DNA of 64,000 nucleotides from JAOUEA01 sp963821935 (GTDB lineage: Bacteria > Actinomycetota > UBA4738 > HRBIN12): positions 1 to 64,000 of the forward strand of contig CAWGFM010000005.1 in NCBI GenBank assembly GCA_963821935.1, written 5' to 3'. Under the pieces are notes generated by a model. That model did not search any database, was not told the origin of the DNA, and saw nothing but the letters and a program-made list of their open reading frames with translations. Both the position numbers and the translations under genes were made by a program. Shown here in pieces: positions 42,756 through 52,645 of the stretch. The number at the start of each line of letters is the position of its first letter. The first letter of the stretch is position 1.

Positions 42756-43820
42756 ATGGAGCTCGCACTGCGGATCGTCTCGGGGGTGGTCGGCCTGGTG
42801 CTGGTCGCGGGAGCCGCCATCTCGGCCGTCAAGACCGTGGTGATCCCTCGGCAGGCGACCTCGATCATCACCCGCACGGTTTTCTCTGGGCTGCGGAGCG
42901 TTTTCCATCTGGTGACGCCGCCTTCGATGTCCTTCGAACGTCGCGACCGCGTCCTCGCCACGTACGCCCCCCTCGGCATGCTGGGGCTGTTGGTCACGTG
43001 GATCGGCCTGACGTTCCTGGGCTACGCTGCGATCTTCTGGGCGCTCGACGGTGCCACCAGCGCGACCGTGGCTCTCGAGCTGTCGGGCTCGTCGCTGTTC
43101 ACCCTGGGCTTCCTGCGCCCTAGTCAGTTCTGGCTGATGATGGTCTCGTTCTCGGAGGCCGCCCTGGGGTTGTTCCTGCTCGCACTGCTGATCACCTACC
43201 TGCCCAGCATCAACGGCGCGTTCTCGAGGCGGGAGCGTGGCGTCACCGCCCTCTCCGTGCGAGCCGGTGAGCCTCCGTCAGGTGTCGAGATGGTGCAGCG
43301 GTACTGGCGCCTCGAACGCATGTCGGAGCTGCACGAGGTGTGGGTCGAGTGGGAGCGCTGGTTCGTCGACGTCGAGGAGACGCACACATCGTTCTCCGCG
43401 TTGGTCTTCTTCCGTTCACCCCAGACCGACCACTCCTGGGTGACCGCCGCCGGCGCGGTGCTCGACGGCGCTGCGCTGACGATCTCGAGCATCGATGTCC
43501 CCCACGACGTCCAGGCCGACATCTGCATCCGAGCCGGCTACCTCTCGCTCGGTCGTATCGCGGAAGGGTTCGGCATGCCGTTCGATCACCAGCCCTCGCC
43601 GGAGGATCCCATCTCGATCACTCGCCAGGAATGGGAGGACGCGTTGGACGACCTGGCGGCCTCGGGCGTCGCGGTCAAGTCCGATCGTGATCAGGCGTGG
43701 CGCGACTTCGCGGGCTGGCGCGTGAACTACGACACGGTGGTGCTCGAGCTCGCCGAGCTCACGGACGCGCCGTACGCCATGTGGTCCTCCGACCGTGGCG
43801 TGCTCCGACCGCGGCGATGA
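42756..43820 (+). CDS. Channel-like membrane protein, function unknown
   Basis: A 354-residue protein with about four N-terminal hydrophobic helices (residues 5-25, 70-95, 98-115 and 124-148) and a 200-residue cytosolic part. Between helices the segment ELSGSSLFTLGFLRPSQ resembles the pore loop of two-helix ion channels (where TVGYG would stand), with TLGF instead of a potassium filter. The C-terminal part has WRLERMSELHEVWVEWERWF and is helical. It could be a gated channel or a relative that lost selectivity; the idea rests on this loop only. ATG 42756 starts a clean membrane protein. Confidence 0.7.
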   Translation: MELALRIVSGVVGLVLVAGAAISAVKTVVIPRQATSIITRTVFSGLRSVFHLVTPPSMSFERRDRVLATYAPLGMLGLLVTWIGLTFLGYAAIFWALDGATSATVALELSGSSLFTLGFLRPSQFWLMMVSFSEAALGLFLLALLITYLPSINGAFSRRERGVTALSVRAGEPPSGVEMVQRYWRLERMSELHEVWVEWERWFVDVEETHTSFSALVFFRSPQTDHSWVTAAGAVLDGAALTISSIDVPHDVQADICIRAGYLSLGRIAEGFGMPFDHQPSPEDPISITRQEWEDALDDLAASGVAVKSDRDQAWRDFAGWRVNYDTVVLELAELTDAPYAMWSSDRGVLRPRR

Positions 43821-43830
43821 CCGGCGGCTG

Positions 43831-44304
43831 CTACGCCCCCGGCTTGAAGACCATGTCGAGGACGATGAGGACGAGCACCGCGTAGTCGATCCTCGACACC
43901 ATGATCAACCGGTCGCGAGCCTCGACGACCTGGGGATCGTCGACGCCGCGCTCCTCCGCGATCGTCGCGAACCTGCCTCCTTGCGGTCCCAGGTAGATGG
44001 CTCCCGTGGCCGCGGTGACCACGATGCCGACCAGCGCCAACACGATCCAGAGCTTGAATGTGTAGGCGCCGTACCAGACCATGGCGATGCCCGAGAGCAG
44101 CACGATGACCGATGCCGGCATGAAGACGCGCTGGCCGATGTGCTCGGCGTCCCGGCCAACCACCAGGAAGCCCGCCGTGTCGTTGGCTTTGCGGAGCTGC
44201 GCGATCTTGACCTGGAAGAAGAACGCGCCTCCGACCCAGACGATCGCGGCGAAGATGTGGATGAACACGATCGCCAGGTACAGATCGTTGTTGTACGCGA
44301 GCAT
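43831..44304 (-). CDS. DUF2269-like integral membrane protein
   Basis: A 157-residue protein with four membrane helices and the conserved start LYLAIVFIHIFAAIVWVGGAFFFQ, whose His in helix 1 recalls DUF2269 and CopD-like proteins; RDRLIMVSRIDYAVLVLIVLD forms the last helix. Such proteins may bind haem or copper through the helix histidines, but no function is known. It is convergent with the channel-like gene and separated by 41 bases from the MFS gene upstream on the same strand. Confidence 0.82.
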   Translation of the reverse strand: MLAYNNDLYLAIVFIHIFAAIVWVGGAFFFQVKIAQLRKANDTAGFLVVGRDAEHIGQRVFMPASVIVLLSGIAMVWYGAYTFKLWIVLALVGIVVTAATGAIYLGPQGGRFATIAEERGVDDPQVVEARDRLIMVSRIDYAVLVLIVLDMVFKPGA

Positions 44305-44345
44305 GGTCCTCCCCTCACATGGTGCCGATGCGGCGGCACGATACC

Positions 44346-45638
44346 TCAGGTCTCCGTGGTGGCGTCGTAGCGCCAGAACGCGGGGGCGAACCAGCGGAGC
44401 AGTCCCACGCCGGCGATCGTGAGCAGGCCGCCCGAGACGATCGAGACGGGCACCGAGAACGCCGAGGCGACCACCCCGGATTCCACGTTGCCGATCGACG
44501 GGCCTGTCGCCCAGACCGCCATGCCGATGCCGTCGAGACGACCGCGGTAGCGGTCTTCCACCGCGGTCTGCAGGATCGAGTTGCGGAAGATGCCGCTCAC
44601 CATGTCACCGGCACCCGCGATCGCGAGCATGGCCAGTGAGAGCCAGAGGGTGTCGGCGAGTCCGAAGACCACGATCGCCGCGCCCCACACCATGATCGCG
44701 ACCAGGATCGCTCGCCCTTGTCGACGCACATGCCTGGCACGCCCGGAGAACGCGGTAGCCAGGAACGCGCCCGCCGCGGGCGCCGCGGTGAGCAGTCCCA
44801 GCACCGCCGCCCCGTCACCGTCCGACAACCCGTCGGCCACCGCGGGGAACAGGGCCACCGGGAACGCGAACACCATGGCGTTCAGGTCGGCCAGGAACAC
44901 CGATTGGATCACGCGCTTGCCTTTCAGGAACCGGAACCCGTCGGCGATCGCGCCCCATCCCAGCGACGGGGCATCGTGCGCTGGCGGGGATGGCGCCATC
45001 CGCAGCACGAACCCGATCGCGACCAGGAACGTCACCGCGTCGATGACGAATACGCCCGCAGGAGCGAGCAGCGCCAGCAAGACGCCAGCCGTGACCGGGC
45101 CGAGCATCCCCACCGCGGTCCCGAAGCCGGCCTCGAGCGCGTTGGCCGACGGGATGAGCTCGCGCGGGAGGAGCCGAGCCGGCCATGTGTCCAGCGCCGG
45201 ACGATTGAACGTGTACATGCCTGCCGACAACGTCGCGAACACGTAGAGCGGCCACAGTTGCGGCTCGTCCGATGACATGTTCACGGCCATCAGCCCCGAC
45301 ATCAGGGCCAAGAACAGGTGCGACCAGACCATGAACCGTCGCCGCTCCACGCTGTCGGCCACGGCGCCGCCCACGATCGGAAACACGAACACCGGCACCA
45401 GCTCGCAGAGGCCGAGCAGGCCGACGGCCAGCGTCGACTCGGTCAGCTCGTACACAACGAAGGGCACCGCGACCGCCACGATCTCATCGCCGAGCTCCGA
45501 GATCGATCGCCCGATGAAGAGCCGCCGGAAGTCCAGCGAGGTCCGCAGCGGCGTGACGTCCACCAGGTGTGAACGCACCCGGGACATCAGCCCGCGGGTG
45601 ATCTGTGGGTCGGGATCGGGACGCAGGTGATCGGACAT
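44346..45638 (-). CDS. MFS transporter (EntS/drug-exporter-like)
   Basis: A 430-residue carrier with about 12 helices. RRLFIGRSISELGDEIVAVAVPF (first helix, residues 38-60), the A-like loop GGAVADSVERRRFM (about 88-102) and the pattern RPALDTWPARLLPRELIPSANAL (about 147-169) place it with the MFS_3/EntS-type exporters, which pump siderophores or drugs. The C-terminal half has a second GRARHVRRQGRA loop. Start ATG 45638. The substrate cannot be told. The gene is followed by the DUF2269 protein on the same strand. Confidence 0.9.
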   Translation of the reverse strand: MSDHLRPDPDPQITRGLMSRVRSHLVDVTPLRTSLDFRRLFIGRSISELGDEIVAVAVPFVVYELTESTLAVGLLGLCELVPVFVFPIVGGAVADSVERRRFMVWSHLFLALMSGLMAVNMSSDEPQLWPLYVFATLSAGMYTFNRPALDTWPARLLPRELIPSANALEAGFGTAVGMLGPVTAGVLLALLAPAGVFVIDAVTFLVAIGFVLRMAPSPPAHDAPSLGWGAIADGFRFLKGKRVIQSVFLADLNAMVFAFPVALFPAVADGLSDGDGAAVLGLLTAAPAAGAFLATAFSGRARHVRRQGRAILVAIMVWGAAIVVFGLADTLWLSLAMLAIAGAGDMVSGIFRNSILQTAVEDRYRGRLDGIGMAVWATGPSIGNVESGVVASAFSVPVSIVSGGLLTIAGVGLLRWFAPAFWRYDATTET

Positions 45639-45672
45639 GGCGGCCGACCACGCTAGCGCACGGTTGCGCGGG

Positions 45673-46509
45673 TCAGCGCAGGAGGCGGGAGAGCCGGCGG
45701 TCGGCCAGGACCTTGCCGCCGGTCTGGCACGTCGGGCAGTAGACGACCTCGTGGGACTCGTAGCTCACCCGACGCAGATCGTCCCCGCAGACCGGGCATG
45801 GTTGCCCCGCATGCCCGTGCACGGTGAAGTGCTCCCCCAGCCTGGTGGGAAGTCCCCCGCTGCGCTTGCGTTCCACCTGAAGGGCGTCGGTCAGCACGCC
45901 GTTGACCGCCGTAACCAGGTGCCGGCGTTCCTGTTCGTCGAGCTTGGCTAGGGACGCGTAGGGCGAGAGCTTCGCCCGGTGCAGGATGTCGTCGGAGTAC
46001 CCGCGGCCCACTCCGGCGATCGTTCGCTGGTCGCGAAGGATCGTGTGGACGTGGCGGTTGTCCTCGCCCCTCATGAAGAGCTCCTCGGCCTCGGGGCCCA
46101 TCGCCTCGGGGCCGAGCTTGGCGAGTGGCCCGTCGTCGCCTGACGCCAGCACCCACCAGCCCGCCTTGCGTTCGCGGCCGAACTCCTTGACGAGCACCGA
46201 CGGCCGGTCAGTGACGCGAAGGCGCAGCACGGCCCCACGAGGCTTCGTCGACTTGGGCGGTGCCTCGACGTCGACGCGACCGCCTTGCGACAGATGGACG
46301 AGGACCCGCAAACCCCCATCGAGTTCGAACGCCACGTACTTGCCGCGGCGCGACACCCGATCGATCGTGTGACCGAGGGCCTCGGCGGGCCGCGGCTCGA
46401 ACGTCTTCAGCGAGGAGAACTGCAAGGGATCGAGCCCCTCGAGCACCCCGCCTGCCGCGACCTCGTCCAGCCGCTCTGCCAACGCCTGCATCTGCGGCAT
46501 CTCGGGCAG
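45673..46509 (-). CDS. Fpg/Nei-family DNA glycosylase, probable CTG start
   Basis: A base-excision repair enzyme of the formamidopyrimidine/endonuclease VIII family. It has a helix-2-turn-helix region (AGVGRGYSDDILHRAKLSP), a C-terminal zinc finger CPVC-x16-CPTC, and an N-terminal region. These enzymes need Pro2 and Glu3 after Met removal. The first ATG (46500) gives M-P-Q, without Glu. Nine bases upstream a CTG (46509) would give M-P-E-M-P-Q, restoring the catalytic Pro-Glu, so I favour CTG. It starts 8 bases after the stop of the decarboxylase gene. Substrate preference cannot be told. Confidence 0.8.
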   Translation of the reverse strand: MPEMPQMQALAERLDEVAAGGVLEGLDPLQFSSLKTFEPRPAEALGHTIDRVSRRGKYVAFELDGGLRVLVHLSQGGRVDVEAPPKSTKPRGAVLRLRVTDRPSVLVKEFGRERKAGWWVLASGDDGPLAKLGPEAMGPEAEELFMRGEDNRHVHTILRDQRTIAGVGRGYSDDILHRAKLSPYASLAKLDEQERRHLVTAVNGVLTDALQVERKRSGGLPTRLGEHFTVHGHAGQPCPVCGDDLRRVSYESHEVVYCPTCQTGGKVLADRRLSRLLR

Positions 46510-46516
46510 CGGTCGA

Positions 46517-47920
46517 TCACCCCACCAGGTCGGCCGCGGCGCGCTGCACGATGTCGATGCACTCCTCGATGCGATCCGCGTGGGTGCGGTGCGACACGAT
46601 GCATGCCCTCACCAGGTAACGCCCGTCGATCGTGGTGCTCGACAGGAAGACACGCTTCGACGCGTTGATCCGATCCAGGAACGCCTTCTGGCGCTCGTCG
46701 TCTGCAACGCCTGCGAGCCGGAAGGCGACCACGGTGAGCTGCGGTTCCCAGCACAGCTCCACGTTGGGGTCATCGCGCAACGCGTCGGCCAGGTGTCGCG
46801 CCAGGTCGAGCTTCTCGTCCAGGGCCTCGCGGAATGCTGCGACGCCGTGCAGGCGCAGCGGCATCCACACACGCATACCGCGGAACTCCCGCGAGAGCTC
46901 CAGCGAGTACTCCGAGTAGTTGGGCAGCTCGCCCGACGGCGGCAGGTCCTGCAGGTACGCGGCGCCCTCGTAGTGGGCTTGCCGCAATGCCTCGCCGTCG
47001 CGCACCACGAGCGCGCCGGTCCCGTACGGCAGGAACAGCCCCTTGTGCGGATCCAGGGTCACAGAGTCCGCGCGCTGGATGCCCGAGAGCCAGGCGCGGC
47101 CTCGTTCGGTCAGCCGGAAGAAGCCGCCGTACGCCGCATCGACGTGCATCCACAGACCCTCGGTCGCGGCCAGGTCCGCGATCTCGTCGAGCGGGTCGAT
47201 CGCGCCCGTGTTGGTGGTGCCGCCCGACGGCACGACCAAGAAGGGCCGATGACCGCGTCGGCGATCCCCGGCCACCATGGAGCGCAACGCATCGACGTCC
47301 ATGCGGAGCTCGGCGTCGGTGGGCACGATGCGCAGGTTCCGGCGTGAGAACCCGGCGATCGTCGCCGCTTTGGTGACGCTGGCGTGTGCCTGCTGGCTCA
47401 CGTAGTAGACGCCGTCGGTGAAGTCCTCGCCCAATCGGGCATGCCGGGCGGTGACCATGGCCGAGAGGTTCGCGAGCGACCCGCCGGTGGTGAGGATGCC
47501 TTGCGCCTCGGCCGGCATGTCGAACTCGTCGCAGAGCCACCGCGTCACGTTCTCCTCGATCGCGACGGCGGCCGGGCCTTGCAGCCACATGCCCACGAAA
47601 CGGTTGTAGCTGCGCGCAAGGAACTCCCCGAGCGCCGAGGTGTACAGCCCTCCGCCGGGTATGTAGGCGAGGTAGCCGGGCCCCGCGTACTCGCGCGCCT
47701 TCGACATGGCCGCGAGGAACTCCTTCATCAGCTCGTCGAAGTCCTCGCCTTCCTCGGGGGGTGAACGTCGGAGCTCGCGAGCCAGCTCCATCGACCCCTC
47801 GAGGTTGTCGGCCGGCGCGTCGTCCAACCCCTGGATGAACGCGATCGTCTCCTCGATGGCAGCCACGCCCATGGCGCGCATCTCCTCCGGCGAGGGATCG
47901 AGCGGCAGCATGCGCGTCAT
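46517..47920 (-). CDS. PLP-dependent decarboxylase (aromatic/group II amino-acid type)
   Basis: A 467-residue enzyme of the group II decarboxylase family (AADC/GAD/tyrosine decarboxylase). PLP Lys293 lies in LDPHKGLF; His179 (QQAHASV) stacks on the ring; Asp261 (HVDAAYGG) binds the pyridine nitrogen; TTGGSLANLSA (about 144-154) binds phosphate. It removes CO2 from an amino acid, but the residue preference is not clear. It follows soxB by 42 bases on the same strand and precedes the Fpg-like gene, so it may be co-transcribed with the sarcosine-oxidase genes. Start ATG 47920. Confidence 0.92.
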   Translation of the reverse strand: MTRMLPLDPSPEEMRAMGVAAIEETIAFIQGLDDAPADNLEGSMELARELRRSPPEEGEDFDELMKEFLAAMSKAREYAGPGYLAYIPGGGLYTSALGEFLARSYNRFVGMWLQGPAAVAIEENVTRWLCDEFDMPAEAQGILTTGGSLANLSAMVTARHARLGEDFTDGVYYVSQQAHASVTKAATIAGFSRRNLRIVPTDAELRMDVDALRSMVAGDRRRGHRPFLVVPSGGTTNTGAIDPLDEIADLAATEGLWMHVDAAYGGFFRLTERGRAWLSGIQRADSVTLDPHKGLFLPYGTGALVVRDGEALRQAHYEGAAYLQDLPPSGELPNYSEYSLELSREFRGMRVWMPLRLHGVAAFREALDEKLDLARHLADALRDDPNVELCWEPQLTVVAFRLAGVADDERQKAFLDRINASKRVFLSSTTIDGRYLVRACIVSHRTHADRIEECIDIVQRAAADLVG

Positions 47921-47962
47921 CGTACTCGCGCCGTGGTTGGAGGTTCCCGCCGCGGGACGTCG

Positions 47963-49177
47963 CTAGTGCGAGACGGCGGCGGCCGCGATCTCGGAGACCA
48001 GGGCGCGGTCGCGGAAGCGGGAGATCGCGAACGGGGCGATCAGCTCCGGCACCTTCCCGGTCTGGACAAGCTCGGCCATGGTGACGCCGCAGATGGGCGT
48101 GGCCTTGAACCCGTAGGTGCCCCAGCCGCCGTCGATCAGGAAACCTTCGACCTCCGTCTCGCCCATGATCGGTGAGTAGTCGGGCGTGACGTCGCACAGA
48201 CCGCCCCAGGCGCGCATCACCTTGACGCGGCCCAGGATCGGCAGCAGTTCCAGGACGTGGTTGGCCGTCTGCTCCAGGAAGTTCAGTGTGGAGCCCTGCG
48301 AGTAGGACGAGTAGGGCTCGATCTCCGAGCCGATCAGCACCTCGCCTCGGTCGGTCTGGGAGATGTAGACGTGCAGTGTCGCCGACACCAAGATCGCGTG
48401 CAGGAACGGCTTCAACGGCTCGGTGACGAAGGCCTGCAGCGGGTGCGTCGTGATCGGTGCTTGCACGCCGGCCATGCTCGTGATCTCACTGGTCCAACCG
48501 GCGACGGCCGACACCACGACCGGTGCGGAGATGTCACCGCGGTTGGTTCGCACTCCGGTCACCTTGCCGCGATCGACGTTGATGCCGGTGACCTCGGTGT
48601 TCTGGTGGATCTGCACGCCCAGACGATCGGCCTGCCGTCCATAGGCCCATACGACCGCGTCGTGTCGCAGCACCCCGCCGGGCGGGTGGTACAGCGCCGC
48701 CATGATCGGGAACGCGGGCCGGTCCGACAGGTCGAGCTCGGGACAGAGCGTGCCGATCTCGTCGGGGTAGATCACGCGGGAATCGACGCCCAGGGTGCGG
48801 TTCACTTCGGCCCGTTCGTGAGCCACGTTCACCGCTCGCTCTGCGTGGGCCAGCGTCAGGTGCCCCTGCTGGGACAACATCAAGTTGTAGTCCAGCTCTT
48901 GTGCGAGCTGCTCGTAGAGGCGCAGCGACTCCTTGTAGAAGGCGACGCCCTCGGGCGTGCGGTAGTTGGCGCGGATGATCGTGGTGTTGCGCCCGCTGCC
49001 GCCGGCACCGATGTAGTCCTTCTCCAGCACCGCGACCTTGGTGATGCCTCGCTTCGCGAGCTCGTACGCGATGGCCAGACCGTGCGCGCCGCCACCGATG
49101 ATCACGACGTCGTAGGTGGAGCCCAGGTCGTGCTGACGCCACATGCGCCACGGTTTGAAGTAGCGGACCGGATGCAT
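47963..49177 (-). CDS. soxB: Sarcosine oxidase beta subunit
   Basis: A 404-residue flavoprotein subunit. The N-terminal FAD motif is IIGGGAHGLAIAYELAKRG (about 26-44), followed by GAGGSGRNTTIIRANYRTPE, a region where the heterotetrameric enzyme attaches FMN covalently to a His in other species; here a conserved Arg/Asn stretch is seen. C-terminal GWGTYGFKATPICGVTMAEL is typical. With SoxA, SoxG and SoxD it oxidises sarcosine, moving the methyl group to tetrahydrofolate. The start ATG 49177 directly touches the soxG stop. Gene order here is soxD-soxA-soxG-soxB. Confidence 0.93.
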   Translation of the reverse strand: MHPVRYFKPWRMWRQHDLGSTYDVVIIGGGAHGLAIAYELAKRGITKVAVLEKDYIGAGGSGRNTTIIRANYRTPEGVAFYKESLRLYEQLAQELDYNLMLSQQGHLTLAHAERAVNVAHERAEVNRTLGVDSRVIYPDEIGTLCPELDLSDRPAFPIMAALYHPPGGVLRHDAVVWAYGRQADRLGVQIHQNTEVTGINVDRGKVTGVRTNRGDISAPVVVSAVAGWTSEITSMAGVQAPITTHPLQAFVTEPLKPFLHAILVSATLHVYISQTDRGEVLIGSEIEPYSSYSQGSTLNFLEQTANHVLELLPILGRVKVMRAWGGLCDVTPDYSPIMGETEVEGFLIDGGWGTYGFKATPICGVTMAELVQTGKVPELIAPFAISRFRDRALVSEIAAAAVSH

Positions 49178-49849
49178 CTACGTCCACCCCTCCGCTCGCA
49201 GGGCCTGCCAGCCGACCGGACGGCCGTCCAATCGAGACACGGCGCCGGCCAGGGTCTCCCAGACGTAGCGCGCCAGCTCGGTCGCGACGTAGACCTCCAG
49301 CACATCGATCGACAGGTCGCGACGAACGACGACCGCCCGAACGTCGGCGATCGACGTTCCGGTCGACTCGCCCGGCGCCAAGGACGAGGGGTCCCATCCG
49401 CTGGTGCGCGCCAGCAGCTCGGGGAGTCCCGGGCCGCAGAGCGCGGAGCCGGCGAACAGATGGGTCGCGTCGGTGACCATCACGCCGGCGCCGTCCCCGG
49501 CGGACTCGAGTTCGGGAACCAGCCTCGCCTCCGCGCCGGGCGCGGTGAGGACCATCGCCCACGTTGGAGCGATGCGCGCCACCGTCGCATGACCCGACAC
49601 CGAGCCCAGGACCGCATCGACGTCGCCGCGCACATCGATCTTGCCTCTCGGCGTGATGTCGGCGACCGCGAGCCCCTCTCGGATCGCGGAACGTTCGGCG
49701 TCCTCGTCACCGTAGGAGCCGGGCAGCTCCCAGCCGTCCTCGAAGAGCATCTGGGCGCCCGACCCCTCGTGCAGGCGGGCCATCGGCGAGCGGCGCAGAG
49801 CAGTGGTCGTCACGGCCGACGCTGCCTCATGATCGGAGCCTTTGGCCAT
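49178..49849 (-). CDS. soxG: Sarcosine oxidase gamma subunit
   Basis: A 223-residue protein with the SoxG/GcvT-like fold: VADITPRGKIDVRGDVDAVL, LAPGESTGTSIADVRAVVVR and VLEVYVATELARYVWETLAG. The gamma subunit has no cofactor of its own; it supports the folate-binding part of SoxA. The start at ATG 49849 overlaps the end of soxA by 23 bases. A longer frame upstream to 50104 is a shadow of soxA. Sequence is weaker than in the other subunits, as is usual for gamma. Confidence 0.87.
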   Translation of the reverse strand: MAKGSDHEAASAVTTTALRRSPMARLHEGSGAQMLFEDGWELPGSYGDEDAERSAIREGLAVADITPRGKIDVRGDVDAVLGSVSGHATVARIAPTWAMVLTAPGAEARLVPELESAGDGAGVMVTDATHLFAGSALCGPGLPELLARTSGWDPSSLAPGESTGTSIADVRAVVVRRDLSIDVLEVYVATELARYVWETLAGAVSRLDGRPVGWQALRAEGWT

Positions 49850-52645
49850 CGGGATCGTAGAACGGGCGCAGCGCGACAATGCCACGGGTCGTGGAGTCCC
49901 CGAACCAGATATCGAAGGACGTGCCTTCGCTCGCCCAGCCGGCCGGCACCCAGGCGAGCCCCACGATCGAGCCGACGGCCTCGCTCCGTCGGGCCGAGGT
50001 GACACGGCCGACCCATGTGCCGTCGTGCACGATCGAGGAACCCTCCGGAGGCAGCCAATCGCCCGATGCGGTGAATCCCACCAGACGCTCCCGGGGGCCC
50101 TCATCGGCGAGATCGGCGAGCGACCGCTTGCCGAGGAAGTCGTCCTTGTCCGCCTTGACCATCCAGCCCAGCCCCACCTCGAACGGGTCGGATTCGGCGT
50201 CGGTGTCCTGGCCGATCAAGATGTGTTGCTTCTCCAGGCGCAAGATGCGCTGGGCCTCCAGGCCGAAGGGCTGGATGCCGTGGCCCTGCCCCGCTGCCAT
50301 GAGCTCGTTCCACACGTGCTCTCCGTACATCGACGGGAAGTGGATCTCGTAGCCCAACTCGCCCACGAAGCCGATGCGCAGCACCAGCGCCGGAACGCCG
50401 GCAACATCCATGCGGCTCGACCCCAGGTACGGCAACGCGTCGGCTGACACGTCCGCGTCCGTGACCTGCTTCATCACGTCACGCGACGCCGGGCCGGCGA
50501 GGTTGACGGCGCCGAACGCGCCGGTGACGTTCAGCAGCCGGACATCGAGGTTCCAGTCGGCTTGCCACCACGTCATCCACCGCTCCAGCGCCCCGGTGTT
50601 GCCACTGGTCACCGTCACGAAGAACGCATCGTCGGCGACACGAACCACCGCGCCGTCGTCGACGATCACGCCTTCGTCGTTGAGCATGACGCCGTATCGG
50701 ACCCGGCCGACCGCCTGGTCGGCGAACCGGTTGGGGTAGAGCCGCTCGAGCAGGTCGGACGCCTGCGGACCCGCGATCCGGAATTTGCCGAGCGTCGAGA
50801 CGTCGATCAGCCCGACCTTAGTTCGCACCGCCTCGACCTCGCGCTCGGGGCTCGAGTAGTGATGCGGTCGGCGCCAGTCGCCGGCCCACATGATCTCGGC
50901 ACCCGCCACGGTGTGCAGATCGTGCATCGTGGTTTCCTTGCGCGGCGTACGCCGCGCACCAGCGAGCGTGCCCAACTCCACCGGCGTCCACGGAGGCCGG
51001 GACGTCGTGCGCTTCGTCTCGGCGAACGTCGATCCGGTGGCGCGGGCGCACAGGCGTTGCGACGGCACCATGCAGGCCTTGCCCTGGCACGGCCCCATCG
51101 TGATCGTCGTGTAGCGCTTCAGCAGCTCCATCGACGAGAAGCCCTCGGTCACCGCCTTCTTGAGCTCCTTGTCGGTGACATCCATGCACAGGCAGGCGAA
51201 CTGCTTGCCGGCCCCGGTCCCGACCTCGGGCGGCAAGATCACCGGGTCCTGGGAAACGCTCGCCTCGGCGCGGAGCGCTTCGATCCGGTCGTCGGCGTCG
51301 GCGGGTGATGCGCCCAGCCGCAGCGCCGGCTTCCAGACCCGCGAGCCGGCCTTGCGCGATGGCGGCGTCGGTGGACGCCGCACCGGCCACGGCCCCCACC
51401 GCGTGCACCGAGTCCGGCAGCTGCACGGGCAGGTAAGCCTGCGCACGATCATCGAATTCGACCTGGGCACCGGACATGGAGACCAGGTTCGTCGACGGCG
51501 CCGAGAACCCGGCCAGGACCACCAGGTCGCAGTCCACGTTCGTGCCCGACTCCGCGCCGGGCGCTCCGACCGTGACGCCCGTGACGCGACGGCGGCCCGA
51601 CGCCGCCAGGATCGTCGAGCCGCTCGCGACGCGATACCCCTCGCCTACCGGCGCATCGGAACGAAGGTCGACCACCGACACCGTGGCTCCGGCGTCGACC
51701 AGCGTCCGGGCGGTGCGCGTGGCCCGCCTCGCTCGCCGTCAGCACTACGGCCGTCCGCCCGGGCAGCACGCCGAACCGGTTGATCAGGATCTCCGCGGCC
51801 GACGAGAGCATCACGCCGGGAAGATCGTTGTTGGGGAAGACGACCGGCTGCTCGATGGCCCCCGTCGCCATGACGATGTGCCGGGCGCGGATGCGGTACA
51901 AGGCCGAGCTGTTGGCGGCCGCGATCAGCGGACCTTCGAACACGCCGAAGGCGGCCGTGCCGGTCAAGATCCTCACTCCCGAGGACTCGGCAGCGGCACG
52001 AAGCTCCCCGGCCGGGTCCTCGCCGGATCCACGGAGCAGGCTGCCGCCCGGCTCTGCTTCCTGTTCGAGCACCAGGGTGTCGAGCCCGGCGCCCGACGCC
52101 TCGGCGGCCGCGGCCAGGCCGGCGGGACCGGCACCGATCACCAGGACATCGGGATGCAATGTGATCCGCTCGCGCGGATCGTGATCCTCGGTGCGAGGCA
52201 CCGTGCCGAGGCCGGCTTTGGACCGGATGAAGGGCTCCGCCGTGGGCCAGGCCCACCGCGGGTGCTGGAAGACCTTGTAGTAGAAGCCCGGCGGCATCAT
52301 GAAGGACACCGTGTTGAGCCAGCCGTGGATGTCTCGATCCACCGATGGCCAGGCGTTCTGTCGCTGCACACGCATCCCGTCCCGCACCGGCTCGGTGCAG
52401 GTACGCACGTTGGGGATGCCGTCCACCTGCATCAGACAGTTGGGACAAGAACCCGTCATGCAGAACAGCCCACGTGGACGGTGGTACTTGAAGGATCGCG
52501 CCGTGATGTCGAATCCGGCGGCGGCGATGGCCGAGCCGATCGTGTCGCCTTCGTAAGCGGCGACGCGCTTGCCGTCCAGGGTGAACCGGATCGCCCGGTC
52601 GCGGTCGATCGCATCGCCGTCACGCCGGGGCAGACGCTCGCTCAT
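49827..52645 (-). pseudogene. soxA: Sarcosine oxidase alpha subunit, two frameshifts
   Basis: The three frames join to about 940 residues, the normal SoxA length. Parts: an N-terminal ferredoxin-like domain (FTLDGKRVAAYEGDTIGSAI, then CMTGSCPNCLM), NAD-binding VLVIGAGPAGLAAAA and MATGAIEQPVVFPNNDLPGV, a Cys motif FACLCMDVT with CQGKAC, and a C-terminal GcvT-like folate domain (GKFRIAGPQASDLLERLYPN, ALVLRIGFVGELGYEIHFPS). Frame changes occur near 51710-51722 and 51300-51350. All domains are preserved, so I believe that the gene works and the breaks are sequence error or recent. The start overlaps soxD (ATGA, 52645); ATG gives MSERLPRRDG. Confidence 0.82.

Noticed and set aside
3069..52645. In-frame selenocysteine (TGA) as explanation for broken genes, given selD
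   Set aside because: The breaks need a frame change of one base, not read-through of a single TGA, because the downstream part continues in another frame.
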